Source of the DNA: Candidatus Nanopelagicales bacterium
GTDB taxonomy: Bacteria; Actinomycetota; Actinomycetes; S36-B12
NCBI GenBank assembly: GCA_028687755.1
Contig: JAQTZL010000002.1
Location: 368,664 to 432,663 of the forward strand
DNA length: 64,000 nucleotides
Direction of reading: 5' to 3'
The position numbers were made by a program, and so were the translations under genes. Below are positions 53,578 to 62,920 of the stretch, piece after piece. The notes beneath the pieces are model-generated. The model was not told where the DNA came from. It made no database searches and was given only the letters and a program-made list of their open reading frames with translations. Within the stretch, counting starts at the first letter, position 1. Every line of letters starts with the position of its first letter.

Positions 53578-54157
53578 AATGACAAAGAGGCGAATCCGTC
53601 TTGCCTCCACGTGCATTACGACAACTCTGGCGAGCGCCGCTGTGAGCTTGATCTTGATCTCCACAGCTGCTGCACACACCGATCTGCAGAGCGTCGTGCC
53701 CGCTGACGGCTCGACGATATCCGCACCTCCCGAAGAAGTGGTGTTGACGTTCAATGAGAACCTCCTCAACACGGGCACCAAAGTCGTGATCACAAACCAA
53801 AACAAGACGATCGTGGCAAAGGACAGTGCCAGAGCCGTGGGCCGCAGTGCTGTGTTGCCGTGGGCAGCGGAACTTCCGAACGACACCTACACCGTCTCCT
53901 ACAGAGTGGTATCCACAGACGGCCACCCGATAACCGGTACCACTACGTTCACCCTGCTCTCCCCGAATCGGAGTCCTTCGCCCACTGAGAAATCCGCCGC
54001 GCCAATTTCGCCAAGTCCGGACGCAATTGTTGAGCCATCTGGGGCGAGTTCCCTGACCGATCCGAATGTGCTGATAGGTGCTGCCATCGGAACAATTGGC
54101 GGTATCGGGATAGTGCTAGTGCAACGACGACGTAAGAAAGCCCGTCAACAGGAATGA
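53570..54157 (+). CDS. copC: CopC-domain copper-binding protein
   Basis: 195 residues from GTG 53570, or 192 from the ATG at 53579. Signal peptide ending STAAAHTDL, so the mature N-terminus is the His of the copper site (AH). CopC beta-sandwich with VVPADGSTI, VLTFNENLLN, SYRVVSTDGHPITGTTTF with the further ligands D and H. A Pro/Ser linker and a C-terminal membrane helix (VLIGAAIGTIGGIGIVLVQR) anchor it outside. Delivers Cu(II) to the CopD domain encoded next (4-base overlap). Confidence 0.88.
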   Translation: MNSMTKRRIRLASTCITTTLASAAVSLILISTAAAHTDLQSVVPADGSTISAPPEEVVLTFNENLLNTGTKVVITNQNKTIVAKDSARAVGRSAVLPWAAELPNDTYTVSYRVVSTDGHPITGTTTFTLLSPNRSPSPTEKSAAPISPSPDAIVEPSGASSLTDPNVLIGAAIGTIGGIGIVLVQRRRKKARQQE

Positions 54158-56148
54158 TCGCTCATAGAAGTCGCATGCCTCTAGTTGTCGGCGGCGCTGT
54201 AGTCATCGCAATCGTGTTACTTGCAGTCACTGTGACAATTGCTCGCGCTTGGGTTGGGACATACGACATTGCGATCCCTGGTATCCCTGGCCCCGGTGCT
54301 CTGGTGTCAGATGGCGCGCCAATCCTGCGTGCGCTGTCAATGATTGCTGGCATCGTGACACTCGCGTGCGCTGTCTCAGCAATGTTGCTTAGTCCAATTG
54401 CGCGCGGCGGGGTCGTGTCTCCGCTAGGCCGCCGAGACCTCGTACTGACTTCATGGGCCGCAGGTTTCTGGGCACTCCTTTGCCTCGTCCAGGCTGCATG
54501 GACCCTTGCCGACGTACTCGGACTACCGCTGACTGAGGCTCTTCGCCCTGAAGTTGTGGCTACCTATTGGTCAGATATTCCTCAAGTCCGCACTCTTATC
54601 GCTGTGGCGCTAGCCGCACTTTTTGTGAGTGGGCTGGCATCAGTCGGCTCTACTGCGATCAGCGCCGGCATTGCGGCCCTGGTCACTGTGCTGGCGTTGT
54701 GCTTGCCCGCAGTGACTGGGCATGGCGGCGGCTCATCCCAGCACGCGCTGCTGCTGGCTTCGGGAGTTGCGCACGCAAGCGCCGCGAGTATCTGGATTGC
54801 TGCTGTCCTTGCGGTACTGCTCGTAAGCGTGCTGCGAAGGGAGGGCATGGCCTCGGCTATTCAGCGGTTGACGTTGGTGACGGTATTTGCGATTGCGGTA
54901 CTTGCCGTCAGTGGAATAGGCAATGCCGCGGCGCAGCTCAACTCTTTCAGTGAGCTGATTACTACGAGGTACGGGCAATTGGTGATCGTAAAGGTGCTGC
55001 TCCTGGGCCTCGCAGTTGCTGCAGGCATGGGGCTTCGCCAGTGGATCGGCAAGAAGGCAAACGCAGATCCTGCTTCCCGAAGTCAACTCACCTTGAGACT
55101 CACCATTGAAATTGTGATCATGGCCTTAGCGGTTGGTATCGGAAGCGCACTGACCACAAGCCCTTCTCCCAAAGTTCTGGAGCAGTTTCCGAGTTTGGGC
55201 GAGTCACTTGTCGGCTACGCCTACCCGCCGCCGCCCGATTTCATGAACGTCGTTCTCAGTCTTCGGCCGGATCCAGTGTTCCTTGCTATTTGCGCGATTC
55301 TGGCTGGGCTATATATCGGCGGTGTCATTCGCCTGCACCGGCGGGGCGATCGATGGCCGCTAGGTCGCACGATCGCATGGCTACTCGGTGTGACGGCGTT
55401 GCTCTGGTGCACCAATGCTGGAATCGCTGGCTATGCAAATGTTGCGCCAGGGCTGCATATGGCGCAGCACATGGCGCTGACCATGCTCGTTCCGATTTTC
55501 CTTGTGCTCGGTGGGCCGGCAACTCTTGCGCTTCGTGCCCTGCGTCCCGCAAAGGCCGGCCAATGGGGCCCGCGTGAGTGGGTCACGGTCGCACTCCAGA
55601 GTCGAGCAGCAGTGATACTGACCAACCCGCTGGTGGTGTTGGGCATCTACTTCTTCGGCTTGTACGGGCTGTATCTCTCTTCTGCATTTGCCAATTTGAT
55701 GGGCACTCATGTGGGCCACGTCGCGATGCAGACGCATTTCGTCTTGTCCGGATATTTGTTCTACTGGATCTTGATCGGAGTTGATCCGCGTCCGAGATTC
55801 CTGCCCTATTGGCAACGGTTCATGATCCTGATCATTGCTTCTGCATTCCACGGTTTCTTCGCCATCATCATCATGATGAGCAATGGAGCGCTGGCACCTG
55901 AATGGTTCGGAGTGGTACGCCCCGAGTGGGTGACCGACCTACTTCAGGAGACAAATTCCGGTGGGCAAGCAGCCTGGGCCATCGGCGAAGTACCAATCCT
56001 CATTGTCATCATTGCAATGTCAATTCAGTGGGCGCGCACTGATGAACGCGAAGCCCGCCGAAAAGACAGACAGGCCGATCGTGATGGCAACCAAGAAATG
56101 GCAAACTACAACGACTATCTTGCGGATCTGAATCGCAGGGCTCGTTAG
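54154..56148 (+). CDS. CopD-CtaG fusion copper membrane protein
   Basis: 664 residues. The N-terminal half has CopD-type helices (with HGGGSSQHALLLASGVAHAS, RYGQLVIVKVLLLGLAVAAG); the C-terminal half is a caa3-type CtaG region (LHMAQHMALTMLVPIFLVLG, MQTHFVLSGYLFYWILIGVD, ASAFHGFFAIIIMM). CopD proteins import or hold copper; CtaG-type domains assist copper insertion in cytochrome oxidase. The fused form is common in Actinomycetota. Last gene of the DsbA-to-CopD operon; a fragment of a relative remains at 9411-9547. Confidence 0.88.
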   Translation: MIAHRSRMPLVVGGAVVIAIVLLAVTVTIARAWVGTYDIAIPGIPGPGALVSDGAPILRALSMIAGIVTLACAVSAMLLSPIARGGVVSPLGRRDLVLTSWAAGFWALLCLVQAAWTLADVLGLPLTEALRPEVVATYWSDIPQVRTLIAVALAALFVSGLASVGSTAISAGIAALVTVLALCLPAVTGHGGGSSQHALLLASGVAHASAASIWIAAVLAVLLVSVLRREGMASAIQRLTLVTVFAIAVLAVSGIGNAAAQLNSFSELITTRYGQLVIVKVLLLGLAVAAGMGLRQWIGKKANADPASRSQLTLRLTIEIVIMALAVGIGSALTTSPSPKVLEQFPSLGESLVGYAYPPPPDFMNVVLSLRPDPVFLAICAILAGLYIGGVIRLHRRGDRWPLGRTIAWLLGVTALLWCTNAGIAGYANVAPGLHMAQHMALTMLVPIFLVLGGPATLALRALRPAKAGQWGPREWVTVALQSRAAVILTNPLVVLGIYFFGLYGLYLSSAFANLMGTHVGHVAMQTHFVLSGYLFYWILIGVDPRPRFLPYWQRFMILIIASAFHGFFAIIIMMSNGALAPEWFGVVRPEWVTDLLQETNSGGQAAWAIGEVPILIVIIAMSIQWARTDEREARRKDRQADRDGNQEMANYNDYLADLNRRAR

Positions 56149-56478
56149 TCTACCCGAGGTAAGCCGGTGGTGGAGCGATCGTTAAGTCAGCCCCCGGCGG
56201 TCTTGAATCATGCGTTCAGTACTTGCAGTAGTCGCAATCGCACTCTGTTTGGCGTAGATGGCGGGAAGCCAATTGCAAGGCTTAGTCGACAAACTTCGTG
56301 AAGACGTGTCCGAGTTATTGAGACAATTTGGCTCGTAGGCCTCCGATAACTCAATTGAGTGGTGTTTTGAATTCTGATTTTGACGTCAGTAGTTGCCTAC
56401 GCAAGTGATGGCGGCGAGGCCATTGATTTACGCGTCGTCATCGCAGACAACTTCGCCTTTCCACGCCTCTGTGCCTTC
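56149..56478. other. spacer with the lost end of the next CDF gene
   Basis: Between convergent genes. Positions ~56438-56478 still encode, in the frame of the minus-strand CDF gene, EGTEAWKGEVVCDDDA after a TAG, the expected tail of that protein. The rest has no gene. No clear terminator hairpin was found. Confidence 0.4.
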
Positions 56479-57060
56479 CTATATTGCGAAGATGGCGATG
56501 ACGAATCCTGCAGCGGAGTCGATCCAAGGCAGTCCAAACACCGCGAAAGCGACCAGCCCCGCGAAGGTGGACACGCTCAACAAGGCACACAGTTTTGTCT
56601 CTGCGGCGTCAGCGATGACCAGCCTCGAACCCATTTCCTCCCCTGCGCGGCGTTTGGCTCGCGCGAGCCTCGGCATGATGACGATCGACAGCCCCGTGAT
56701 GAGGATGCCGATGATGGAGGTATCTGGTTCCTCCCCGATGATCAAGTTGCGGAGGCCTTCGAATATGACGTAGGCGGCGAGGGCGAAGAATGTGATCGCA
56801 ATGAACTTCAGAGCGCGTCGTTCCTTGGCTTCGTCTGGTTCTTCGCCGCGCACTGTGGTCAGGAGTCTTACCAGAACAACTGTCGCGGCAGCGACTTCGA
56901 TCATTGAATCGACACCGAAGCCGATCAGCGAAATTGCCCCGGCAACTGCGCCGGCGGCGACCGCGATGATGCCTTCCATGACGTTGTAGACGATCGTGAA
57001 CTTTGCATAGAAAATCGCGCGACCGGTCGCCCCCTGCTCTGCCGTTGTCGCCTCCCTCAT
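56479..57060 (-). CDS. CDF-like cation transporter, truncated by an amber codon
   Basis: About 193 residues from the ATG at 57060, overlapping the arsR stop (ATGA). Helices with TIVYNVMEGIIAVAAGAVAG, GFGVDSMIEVAAATVV, VIADAAETKLCALLS and PWIDSAAGFVIAIFAI. Same short CDF type as 49574-50272. At the point where relatives continue REG.EAW.G, this gene has TAG and then the expected tail in frame, so ~16 residues are lost. The membrane part is complete, so it may still function. Confidence 0.8.
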   Translation of the reverse strand: MREATTAEQGATGRAIFYAKFTIVYNVMEGIIAVAAGAVAGAISLIGFGVDSMIEVAAATVVLVRLLTTVRGEEPDEAKERRALKFIAITFFALAAYVIFEGLRNLIIGEEPDTSIIGILITGLSIVIMPRLARAKRRAGEEMGSRLVIADAAETKLCALLSVSTFAGLVAFAVFGLPWIDSAAGFVIAIFAI

Positions 57061-57476
57061 CTTTTGAATTCTCTCGGGCCATACGCGGGGCACAACGTAA
57101 CGGCATTGCCGGTGGCGGCCAGAAGCTGCTCAGCAGAGCCCAGCAGGTCGATCAGTTCGTGATGCGCTAGGGAGAACACTGACGCCCGGCCTTCCGCCCG
57201 CGACACCACTAAGCCGCAGTCGCGCAAGCAAGCCAGATGTCCTGACACCGTCGACTGTGCCAGTCGCAGACGCGTCGTCAGATCAACAACCCGCATCTCA
57301 TCAACTGCCAGCAGTTGCACAATTGACAACCGTGTCGGATCCCCAAGGGAGCGGAATAGCGCCGCGGCCGCCTCCAACGAGTGTCCTTGGGAGATCACAC
57401 GAATGGTGGAATGCTTGAGGCAGAAGAAGACGCTGCGAAGACTCACTTGGGTTTTCGCAGCGAGAACTGAGAGCAA
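57057..57476 (-). CDS. ArsR/SmtB-family metal-responsive repressor
   Basis: Up to 139 residues; the real start is probably the GTG at 57398 ([14 protein letters not shown]), since residues before it do not look like the family. [18 protein letters not shown], recognition helix [17 protein letters not shown] with CxxxC, and [12 protein letters not shown] at the end. Very similar to the repressor at 12181-12594, including the LCP tail. Controls the CDF transporter that overlaps its end. The 200 bases between it and the thioredoxin-like gene are the divergent promoter region. Confidence 0.85.
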   Translation of the reverse strand: MLSVLAAKTQVSLRSVFFCLKHSTIRVISQGHSLEAAAALFRSLGDPTRLSIVQLLAVDEMRVVDLTTRLRLAQSTVSGHLACLRDCGLVVSRAEGRASVFSLAHHELIDLLGSAEQLLAATGNAVTLCPAYGPREFKR

Positions 57477-57687
57477 GCCGGCCTAGCGGCGCATGGCGGC
57501 ATCTTTGTTGCCGGTTCCCAGGCTTGGGGAATGATCGTGGATGGTTTTCGTCCCGATCGCTTTGACGTCATCGGTGCGGCGTTTTGTCTTGTCGGTGTTG
57601 CAGTGATCATGTACGCACCGCGCACATAGATCGTGGCTTATGTCGAGACGATTTTCGGTCGCGGTCGCCTTGTAGGAGGATCCTGGC

Positions 57688-57996
57688 ATGACCACCGTGG
57701 TACTCCAGTATTTCGATAGTTGTCCCAACTGGATTCAAGCCGAAGCGCTGCTCTTAGAAGCTCTAGCCATAACGGGAAACGTGGGCGTGATACTGGAACT
57801 GCAGCGGGTGGAAACAAATGCCGACGCGCTGCGAATGGGATTCATTGGTTCTCCCAGCATCCTGATCAATGGGCTTGACCCCTTCGCAGTTGGCGACGCA
57901 CAGCCAGGGCTTTCCTGCAGGCTCTACCAAACTCCTAAAGGATTGCGTGGAAGCCCCACACTGGAGCAGATCCTCACCGAACTCAGGCGGCAATGA
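57688..57996 (+). CDS. thioredoxin-like small protein (copy 2)
   Basis: 102 residues, AGGAGG upstream. LQYFDSCPNWIQAEALLLEA, then FIGSPSILINGLDPFA and GLSCRLYQTPKGLRGSPTLE. Related to copy 1 at 39715, with CPNW for CPHW and Ser for the later Cys. Probably a cytoplasmic thiol or metal-handling protein. It is the last gene of the metal region before the cassette zone. Confidence 0.75.
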   Translation: MTTVVLQYFDSCPNWIQAEALLLEALAITGNVGVILELQRVETNADALRMGFIGSPSILINGLDPFAVGDAQPGLSCRLYQTPKGLRGSPTLEQILTELRRQ

Positions 57997-58281
57997 CCTG
58001 AGCCTTTGATCCCGGACTCACCTGTGGGCAAGAATCTCGCTTACACAGCATCCTGTTGTTTCTGATCTTAACCCGGTTTCCCGGACGGATTGGGTTGGCG
58101 ATCATGCCGCTTGGGCTCGCGGCGGTGAGGTGCAATTCTTCGGATTGGCACGGGGCAGTGATGGCCCAGGATGAATGTCTCCTGATGGGGTTGTGGAACG
58201 CTAGTTGAGTGATAGCGCGTCGACTGAGTCGGCCGGTGGCAGATTCGAATTGTGCTGAAGTTCTTGCCTTAGGATGGTTGC
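57997..58281. other. spacer before the MNT/HEPN module
   Basis: No supported gene. It should hold the promoter of the MNT/HEPN pair. Confidence 0.35.
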
Positions 58282-58572
58282 GTGGGTGAAATTCGCAACA
58301 AAGTGATGGCGCATGCCGAGGACATTAAGGGTCTCTTGGCTCGGAGGCATGCCCTCGATATTAAAGTCTTTGGTTCGGTGGCGCGAGCTGAGGATCGCGA
58401 AGACTCCGATGTTGACTTCTTGGTTGAGTTCGGTCCCGGTGCCTCGATTCTTGATCAGATTCATCTCGAACTCGATCTGCGTGCATTGCTGGATTGCGAT
58501 ATTGACGTTATTCCCGTTGGCAGTCTCAAGACACGCGATGCACATCTGCTTGCCGAGGCCGTATCTCTGTGA
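58282..58572 (+). CDS. mntA: MNT-type nucleotidyltransferase antitoxin
   Basis: 96 residues from a GTG. The minimal nucleotidyltransferase motif is clear: KVFGSVARAEDREDSDVDFL gives GS-x10-DxD, with a third Asp in DIDVIPVG. In type VII systems MntA adenylylates the HEPN toxin and silences it. Its stop overlaps the HEPN start by 4 bases. Confidence 0.88.
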   Translation: MGEIRNKVMAHAEDIKGLLARRHALDIKVFGSVARAEDREDSDVDFLVEFGPGASILDQIHLELDLRALLDCDIDVIPVGSLKTRDAHLLAEAVSL

Positions 58573-58883
58573 GCCGTGGGGATGACCTACGCCGCCTCGA
58601 TATCCTCGAAGCGTGTGCAGCACTCGAAGAAGTACTGCAAGCCCGCGGCACAGTTAGTGATGAGATCTTGCTTCGTGCCGCTGAGCGACTCCTTGAAATC
58701 ATCGGTGAAGCTGCGACGAGCTGTTCGGCAGAACTCAAGGCCGAGCATCCGTCAATTGATTGGGTCGGCATTGCCGGCCTTCGGGTCGTTCTTGCTCATC
58801 ACTACCACCGAACACAGCCAGAATTGATTTGGCAGTTCGCATCAGTTGAGGCTCCGAAGTTGAGCATCGCATTGCAAGGCTAA
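58569..58883 (+). CDS. hepT: HEPN/HepT-type RNase toxin
   Basis: 104 residues from a GTG. All-helical HEPN (DUF86) protein: RRLDILEACAALEEVLQARG, LLRAAERLLEIIGEAATS, and the RNase motif R-x4-H as RVVLAHHYH, where the Tyr after HH is the usual adenylylation site. Cleaves RNA when not modified by MntA. A relic of a similar pair is at 15914-16020. R3 starts about 50 bases after its stop. Confidence 0.85.
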   Translation: MSRGDDLRRLDILEACAALEEVLQARGTVSDEILLRAAERLLEIIGEAATSCSAELKAEHPSIDWVGIAGLRVVLAHHYHRTQPELIWQFASVEAPKLSIALQG

Positions 58884-58936
58884 AGATCTGCGATGCCTGA
58901 CACATGTCTTCGAACTGTTCGTGGAATATCGTTTGC

Positions 58937-59068
58937 GTTTATGGACTGTGGGATGCAGGCTTGCACTCCCGGGGGAGTGCAGACGGGGGTGCAAAAGTGC
59001 GGATTCGTGCAGAGATCTTGCAGTGCACGAAACCCAAAGATCGCGCCCTACTTATGTCTCCCCGCTAC
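58937..59068 (+). repeat. repeat R3: tRNA-like ~130-bp element
   Basis: Begins GTTTATGGAC as R2 does, then GGGATGCAGGCTTGCACTCC, GGGGGAGTGCAGACGGGGGT, AGAGATCTTGCAGTGCACG, AACCCAAAGATCGCG and TCTCCCCGCTAC. GATCTT and AAGATC flank the CTTGC-containing loop as a perfect 6-bp stem. Spacing AACCC to CCCGCTAC is 25 bases. Confidence 0.75.
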
Positions 59069-59091
59069 AAAAAAAAGTTGAAGAATCAACT

Positions 59092-59125
59092 AAAAGAGGG
59101 TCTCTCACAAGAGAGGCCCTCTTTT
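59092..59125 (+). terminator. hairpin after R3, probable rho-independent terminator
   Basis: AAAAGAGGGTCTCTC / GAGAGGCCCTCTTTT: fifteen pairs (two G-T), loop ACAA, ending in a T-run. Nothing supported is found from here to the TetR gene at 59390. Confidence 0.75.
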
Positions 59126-59389
59126 GCGTTTCGACTCCCGTCTGTTCATGCGACGGCGAGCAGGTTCATGTGACTTCTCATCAGATCAGCTGTTTTGGAG
59201 TGTGAGTCACTTGTCAGCCCGTTCATTGGATGAACTTGTTGTGGGGAATTTTAGGGCTGAGATTCCCCTTCCATTTCAGGCGGTTTCTGTTGCGAGGTCA
59301 TGCCTCGTTATGCTGAAGAAGGCGGGACGCTCAGACCGGTTGTACGAGCCGGCGACACCCGTCCATGCATCGGACATGTAGGCCGAGCA

Positions 59390-59992
59390 CTAGTGCGCGA
59401 CGACGCCGTCAAGACTGAGCGCGAGCATCAAGCCGACGCGGCTTAGCGGCTCGTCGACCGCACCCTCCGCCCAGTCGCGCATGGCGGTTTCCAGTGCTGC
59501 CAACACGTGGCGCGCCAGAAGTGGGACGGGGATGTCGGCGCGGATCTCGCCGGTGCGCGCACCTTGCTCGAGCAATCGGGTGACCTGTTCGAACACGTAC
59601 GGGGTGGCGCGAACGCCAGGACGCAGCAGCGCGCTGTGGCGTACGGGCAGGCTGTAGACGAACCTGGCGAGCTGCTCCTGCTCGAGCATCCGTGCCACGG
59701 CACCCTCGACCGCCGCGACCATCTGCTGAGCCACCGGCCCGGAGTCCGGTGGCTCCTCGGATGCGGTCCCCAGCAGGCGCTCAAACAACTCTGCGAGGAT
59801 CTGCTCTCGTTCGGAGAAGTGCTTGTAGAACGTCGCCCGCGACACTCCGGACCGTGTCGCGATGTCCTCGACCCGGACGCCGAGGTAGCCGTGCTCGCTG
59901 AACAGTTGCAGGGCCGTGTCGAGCATTCGGTCGCGGGTCAACTGGCGCTTGCCCATGGACGGTGTCGCGGGACCCAGTCCAGGCGTTGTCAT
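59390..59992 (-). CDS. TetR-family repressor
   Basis: 200 residues from the ATG at 59992. N-terminal HTH with RDRMLDTALQLFSEHGYLGV, RVEDIATRSGVSRATFYKHF; the C-terminal ligand domain is helical with no specific signature. Divergent from the MMPL transporter gene, with operator-like palindromes between, so it should repress that transporter and itself until a ligand binds. The G+C content is visibly higher than in the metal genes. Confidence 0.88.
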   Translation of the reverse strand: MTTPGLGPATPSMGKRQLTRDRMLDTALQLFSEHGYLGVRVEDIATRSGVSRATFYKHFSEREQILAELFERLLGTASEEPPDSGPVAQQMVAAVEGAVARMLEQEQLARFVYSLPVRHSALLRPGVRATPYVFEQVTRLLEQGARTGEIRADIPVPLLARHVLAALETAMRDWAEGAVDEPLSRVGLMLALSLDGVVAH

Positions 59993-60013
59993 GGCCGAAT
60001 GCCCCTCCATGGA

Positions 60014-60065
60014 GTAGACACGTGGATATACATGTGTTTTACTCTCTGCGTTGACACGTGTCTAC
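60014..60065. promoter_or_regulatory. TetR operator region between repressor and MMPL genes
   Basis: GTAGACACGTG (60014-60024) and its reverse complement CACGTGTCTAC (60055-60065), with ATACATGTGTTTTAC between. Palindromic GACACGTGTC and ACACGTGGATATACATGTGT cores are typical TetR-family sites. Confidence 0.75.
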
Positions 60066-60079
60066 CGTAGCAGGGTGCG

Positions 60080-62332
60080 GTGCTGCGCACAGCCAAAGGA
60101 GCGAGCAAAGTGGTCACTTCGGGAGTTACCAACACGAGTCTGGCTAGGCGGTCGCCGCTTCGAACCCTGGCGAGGTTCTCCGTCGCGCACCGGTGGCTGG
60201 TGATCGTCGGCTGGCTGATGCTGATCGTTCTGGCACTCGCCGGGAAGAACTTGGCAGGAGGCTCCTTCGCCAATGACCTGTCGGTGTCCGGCTCCGACTC
60301 GGCGGCGGCCCGCGTGACAATGCAGGAGAGGTTCCCCGATCAGTCGGGGGATCCCATGCAGATCGTGATTCGCACCGACAAAGGCATCGCGGACCCGGGG
60401 GTCCGCGCTGCTGTCGAATCCGCACTTGCCGCCATCCGCACCGGACCGGACGTGGCTGTGGTCCAATCGCCCTACGGTCCTGGTGCCACGGTGTCCGCGG
60501 ACGGCGACACTGCAATCGTCACAGTGCTCTTCGATCAGGCTTCTGCGGACATTCCCCGCGAGTCGGTCGAAGCGGCCCAGGCCTCGGCCTCTGGTATTCG
60601 CGACATCGGTGCCGAGGTGGTGTTCGGTGGTGCCGCGACGCAGACTGAATCCGGGCCGAGCGGCAGCGAGGCCGTCGGGCTGATTGCGGCGATGGTGGTG
60701 CTCCTACTGGCTTTCGGCTCGCTCTACGCAATGGTCGTCCCCATCCTGACGGCCGTGTTCGCTCTCATCTTCGGCCTGTCGGTGGTGGGGCTGCTATCGG
60801 CGTGGATTCCTATCGGAACCGCCGCTCCCGTCGTCGCCGCGATGATCGGTCTGGGCGTCGGCATCGACTACGCGCTGCTGATTGTGACGCGACATCGGGA
60901 GGGCATGTTCACCGGCCACCCACCGGGAGACTCGATTCCTATCGCCGTATCCACCGCAGGCCGTTCGGTCCTAGTCGCCGGCTCCACAGTGATCGTCGCA
61001 CTGCTCAGCCTCATGCTCATCGGGATCCCGTTCGTGTCGGCGCTGGGTCTGGCCAGCGCGATCACGGTCGCCGCGACCCTTCTGGCGGCCGTCACGCTCC
61101 TGCCCGCGCTGCTGGCCGTCTTCGGCGGCAAGCTCGACCGCTTCCGGATCCGTCGGGTCCGGTTCGACCAAGGCGGCGGGGCAGTCAGCGGATGGCACCG
61201 GTGGACCCGGCGCATCCAGGCTCGGCCGTGGCCCTACCTGGTCATCTCGACCACGGTTCTCCTCGTGCTAGCTGCACCGCTACTCTTCATCCGCCTGGGT
61301 ACCAGCGATGGCAGTTCGTCACCTGAGGACAGCACTACTCGTAGGTCCTACGACATTGTGGCCGCCGAGTTCGGGCCCGGTTGGACGGGCCCGTTGCTGG
61401 TCACCGCTGAAAACGACTCGGCGGCCTCACCGTCCCAAGCGCAGGCCTGGCTGGAACAGTTGCGCACCGACCTCATCGCGGTCCCGGGGGTCGCGTCCGT
61501 TTCGGCGGCCGCACTCACCCCCACCGGCGATGCCGCCATCCTCAGCGTCGTCCCCGTTGGCTCTCCGCAGGACGAGTCGACCGAGGCCTTGGTCCACACG
61601 CTGCGCACCGATGTGCTGCCACAAGTTGGCGGCACGATCCACGTGGGTGGTGGCACGGCGACGGCCGTCGACCTGGCCGACCGACTGGGAGAGCGCCTCA
61701 TCTGGTTCATCGGATTCGTCGTCGCGTTGAGCATGTTGCTCCTGCTCGTGGAATTCCGGTCGGTCTTCATCCCCGTGAAGGCGGCCGTGGTGAACCTGCT
61801 CTCAGTCGGTGCCGCCTACGGTCTGGTGGTCGCGGTCTTCCAGTGGGGATGGCTCGGCGGCTTGCTCGGCACGGCGCCTGGGCCGATCGAGTCCTTTGCT
61901 CCGATGATGCTGTTCGCGGTCCTGTTTGGCCTATCCATGGACTACGAGGTGTTCCTCCTCAGCCGAGTTCGCGAGGAGTACCAGCGGACAGGGGAAGCGG
62001 GCGCGTCTGTCGCGGACGGCGTGGCGGCCACCGCCAGGGTAATCACCGCCGCTGCATCCGTCATGGTCGTGGTGTTCCTGAGTTTCCTACTCAACGACCA
62101 GCGGGTGGTCAACCTATTCGGGTTCGGACTTGCGGTGGCGATAGCGATAGATGCCACCTTGGTGAGACTCGTACTGGTGCCCGCAGCGATGGCCATCGCC
62201 GACCGACGCGCCTGGTGGATCCCGCGCTGGCTGGACCGGTTCCTTCCCCGAGTGCACCTGGAGGCCCCGGTACTGGATCCCTTCGAGCGCGAACTCGATG
62301 CCCTCGACGACCCCGCGCCCCAAGACCGGTGA
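60080..62332 (+). CDS. MMPL-family RND transporter
   Basis: 750 residues from a GTG. Two repeats of a large outer loop plus membrane block. First block: FSVAHRWLVIVGWLMLIVLA, SVSGSDSAAARVTMQERFPD, LIAAMVVLLLAFGSLYAMVV, IGLGVGIDYALLIVTRHREG (the GxxxDY motif). Second block: MLLLLVEFRSVFIPVKAAVV, LFGLSMDYEVFLLSRVREEY. A proton-driven exporter of lipids or drugs. Paired with the divergent TetR repressor. The segment 59390-62760 is GC-rich compared with its surroundings and lies between R3 and R4, so it looks like one transferred cassette. Confidence 0.9.
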   Translation: MLRTAKGASKVVTSGVTNTSLARRSPLRTLARFSVAHRWLVIVGWLMLIVLALAGKNLAGGSFANDLSVSGSDSAAARVTMQERFPDQSGDPMQIVIRTDKGIADPGVRAAVESALAAIRTGPDVAVVQSPYGPGATVSADGDTAIVTVLFDQASADIPRESVEAAQASASGIRDIGAEVVFGGAATQTESGPSGSEAVGLIAAMVVLLLAFGSLYAMVVPILTAVFALIFGLSVVGLLSAWIPIGTAAPVVAAMIGLGVGIDYALLIVTRHREGMFTGHPPGDSIPIAVSTAGRSVLVAGSTVIVALLSLMLIGIPFVSALGLASAITVAATLLAAVTLLPALLAVFGGKLDRFRIRRVRFDQGGGAVSGWHRWTRRIQARPWPYLVISTTVLLVLAAPLLFIRLGTSDGSSSPEDSTTRRSYDIVAAEFGPGWTGPLLVTAENDSAASPSQAQAWLEQLRTDLIAVPGVASVSAAALTPTGDAAILSVVPVGSPQDESTEALVHTLRTDVLPQVGGTIHVGGGTATAVDLADRLGERLIWFIGFVVALSMLLLLVEFRSVFIPVKAAVVNLLSVGAAYGLVVAVFQWGWLGGLLGTAPGPIESFAPMMLFAVLFGLSMDYEVFLLSRVREEYQRTGEAGASVADGVAATARVITAAASVMVVVFLSFLLNDQRVVNLFGFGLAVAIAIDATLVRLVLVPAAMAIADRRAWWIPRWLDRFLPRVHLEAPVLDPFERELDALDDPAPQDR

Positions 62333-62336
62333 CGCC

Positions 62337-62759
62337 GTGCCAGCATCGAGATCGCTATTGACAGCACATCATCGGTTTGTCGACCACGAAGAGCGTCTTC
62401 TCGGGCAGTTCCCCCAACTGGCACTGGCTATCCACACCGCCGTCACCACCGGCCACGACTTCGACCAAGCGAGGAAGGAACTGCACCAAGCTCTGTCCGA
62501 ACTGATCTGCGCGCACGCGGAACGTGAGAAACTCGTCGTGCCCAGGCCCGACGAGATACCCGCAGCGGTGGAACTACTGGTGGACGCTGCAGCAGCCCAA
62601 TGGCGCTTCCTGCGGGCGCGTGTCGACGAGCTCGCGAGGGCCACGACGGGCCTGGATGCGGTGTCCCTCACGCGGACCCTGCACGCCGTTCTCAACCTGC
62701 ACCTGGACTTGGAACGCCGGATACTCACGGCTCTGCGTAAGTCGCCGGGCTCGTCATGA
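62337..62759 (+). CDS. hypothetical helical protein (hemerythrin-like appearance)
   Basis: 140 residues from the GTG at 62337, four bases after the MMPL stop. All helical with His residues in the helices: LLTAHHRFVDHEERLLGQF, LICAHAEREKLVVP, TLHAVLNLHLDLERRIL. The spacing recalls HHE/hemerythrin cation-binding helices, but the full ligand set is not certain. Same high G+C as MMPL; likely co-transcribed. Confidence 0.55.
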   Translation: MPASRSLLTAHHRFVDHEERLLGQFPQLALAIHTAVTTGHDFDQARKELHQALSELICAHAEREKLVVPRPDEIPAAVELLVDAAAAQWRFLRARVDELARATTGLDAVSLTRTLHAVLNLHLDLERRILTALRKSPGSS

Positions 62760-62920
62760 CTACAGCGGGAGCTCGTGTGCATTCGTCCGTCTCGCCCGTC
62801 TGTGTCACGGCGACGATGCGAAGCGCGATAGCGCGCAATGCATCGCTGACAAGCGCGATGTCCTGGGATTGCTATGGGTTCGGTTGCCGCTGGTTGTGGA
62901 AGCCATGACCAGCAAGACGA

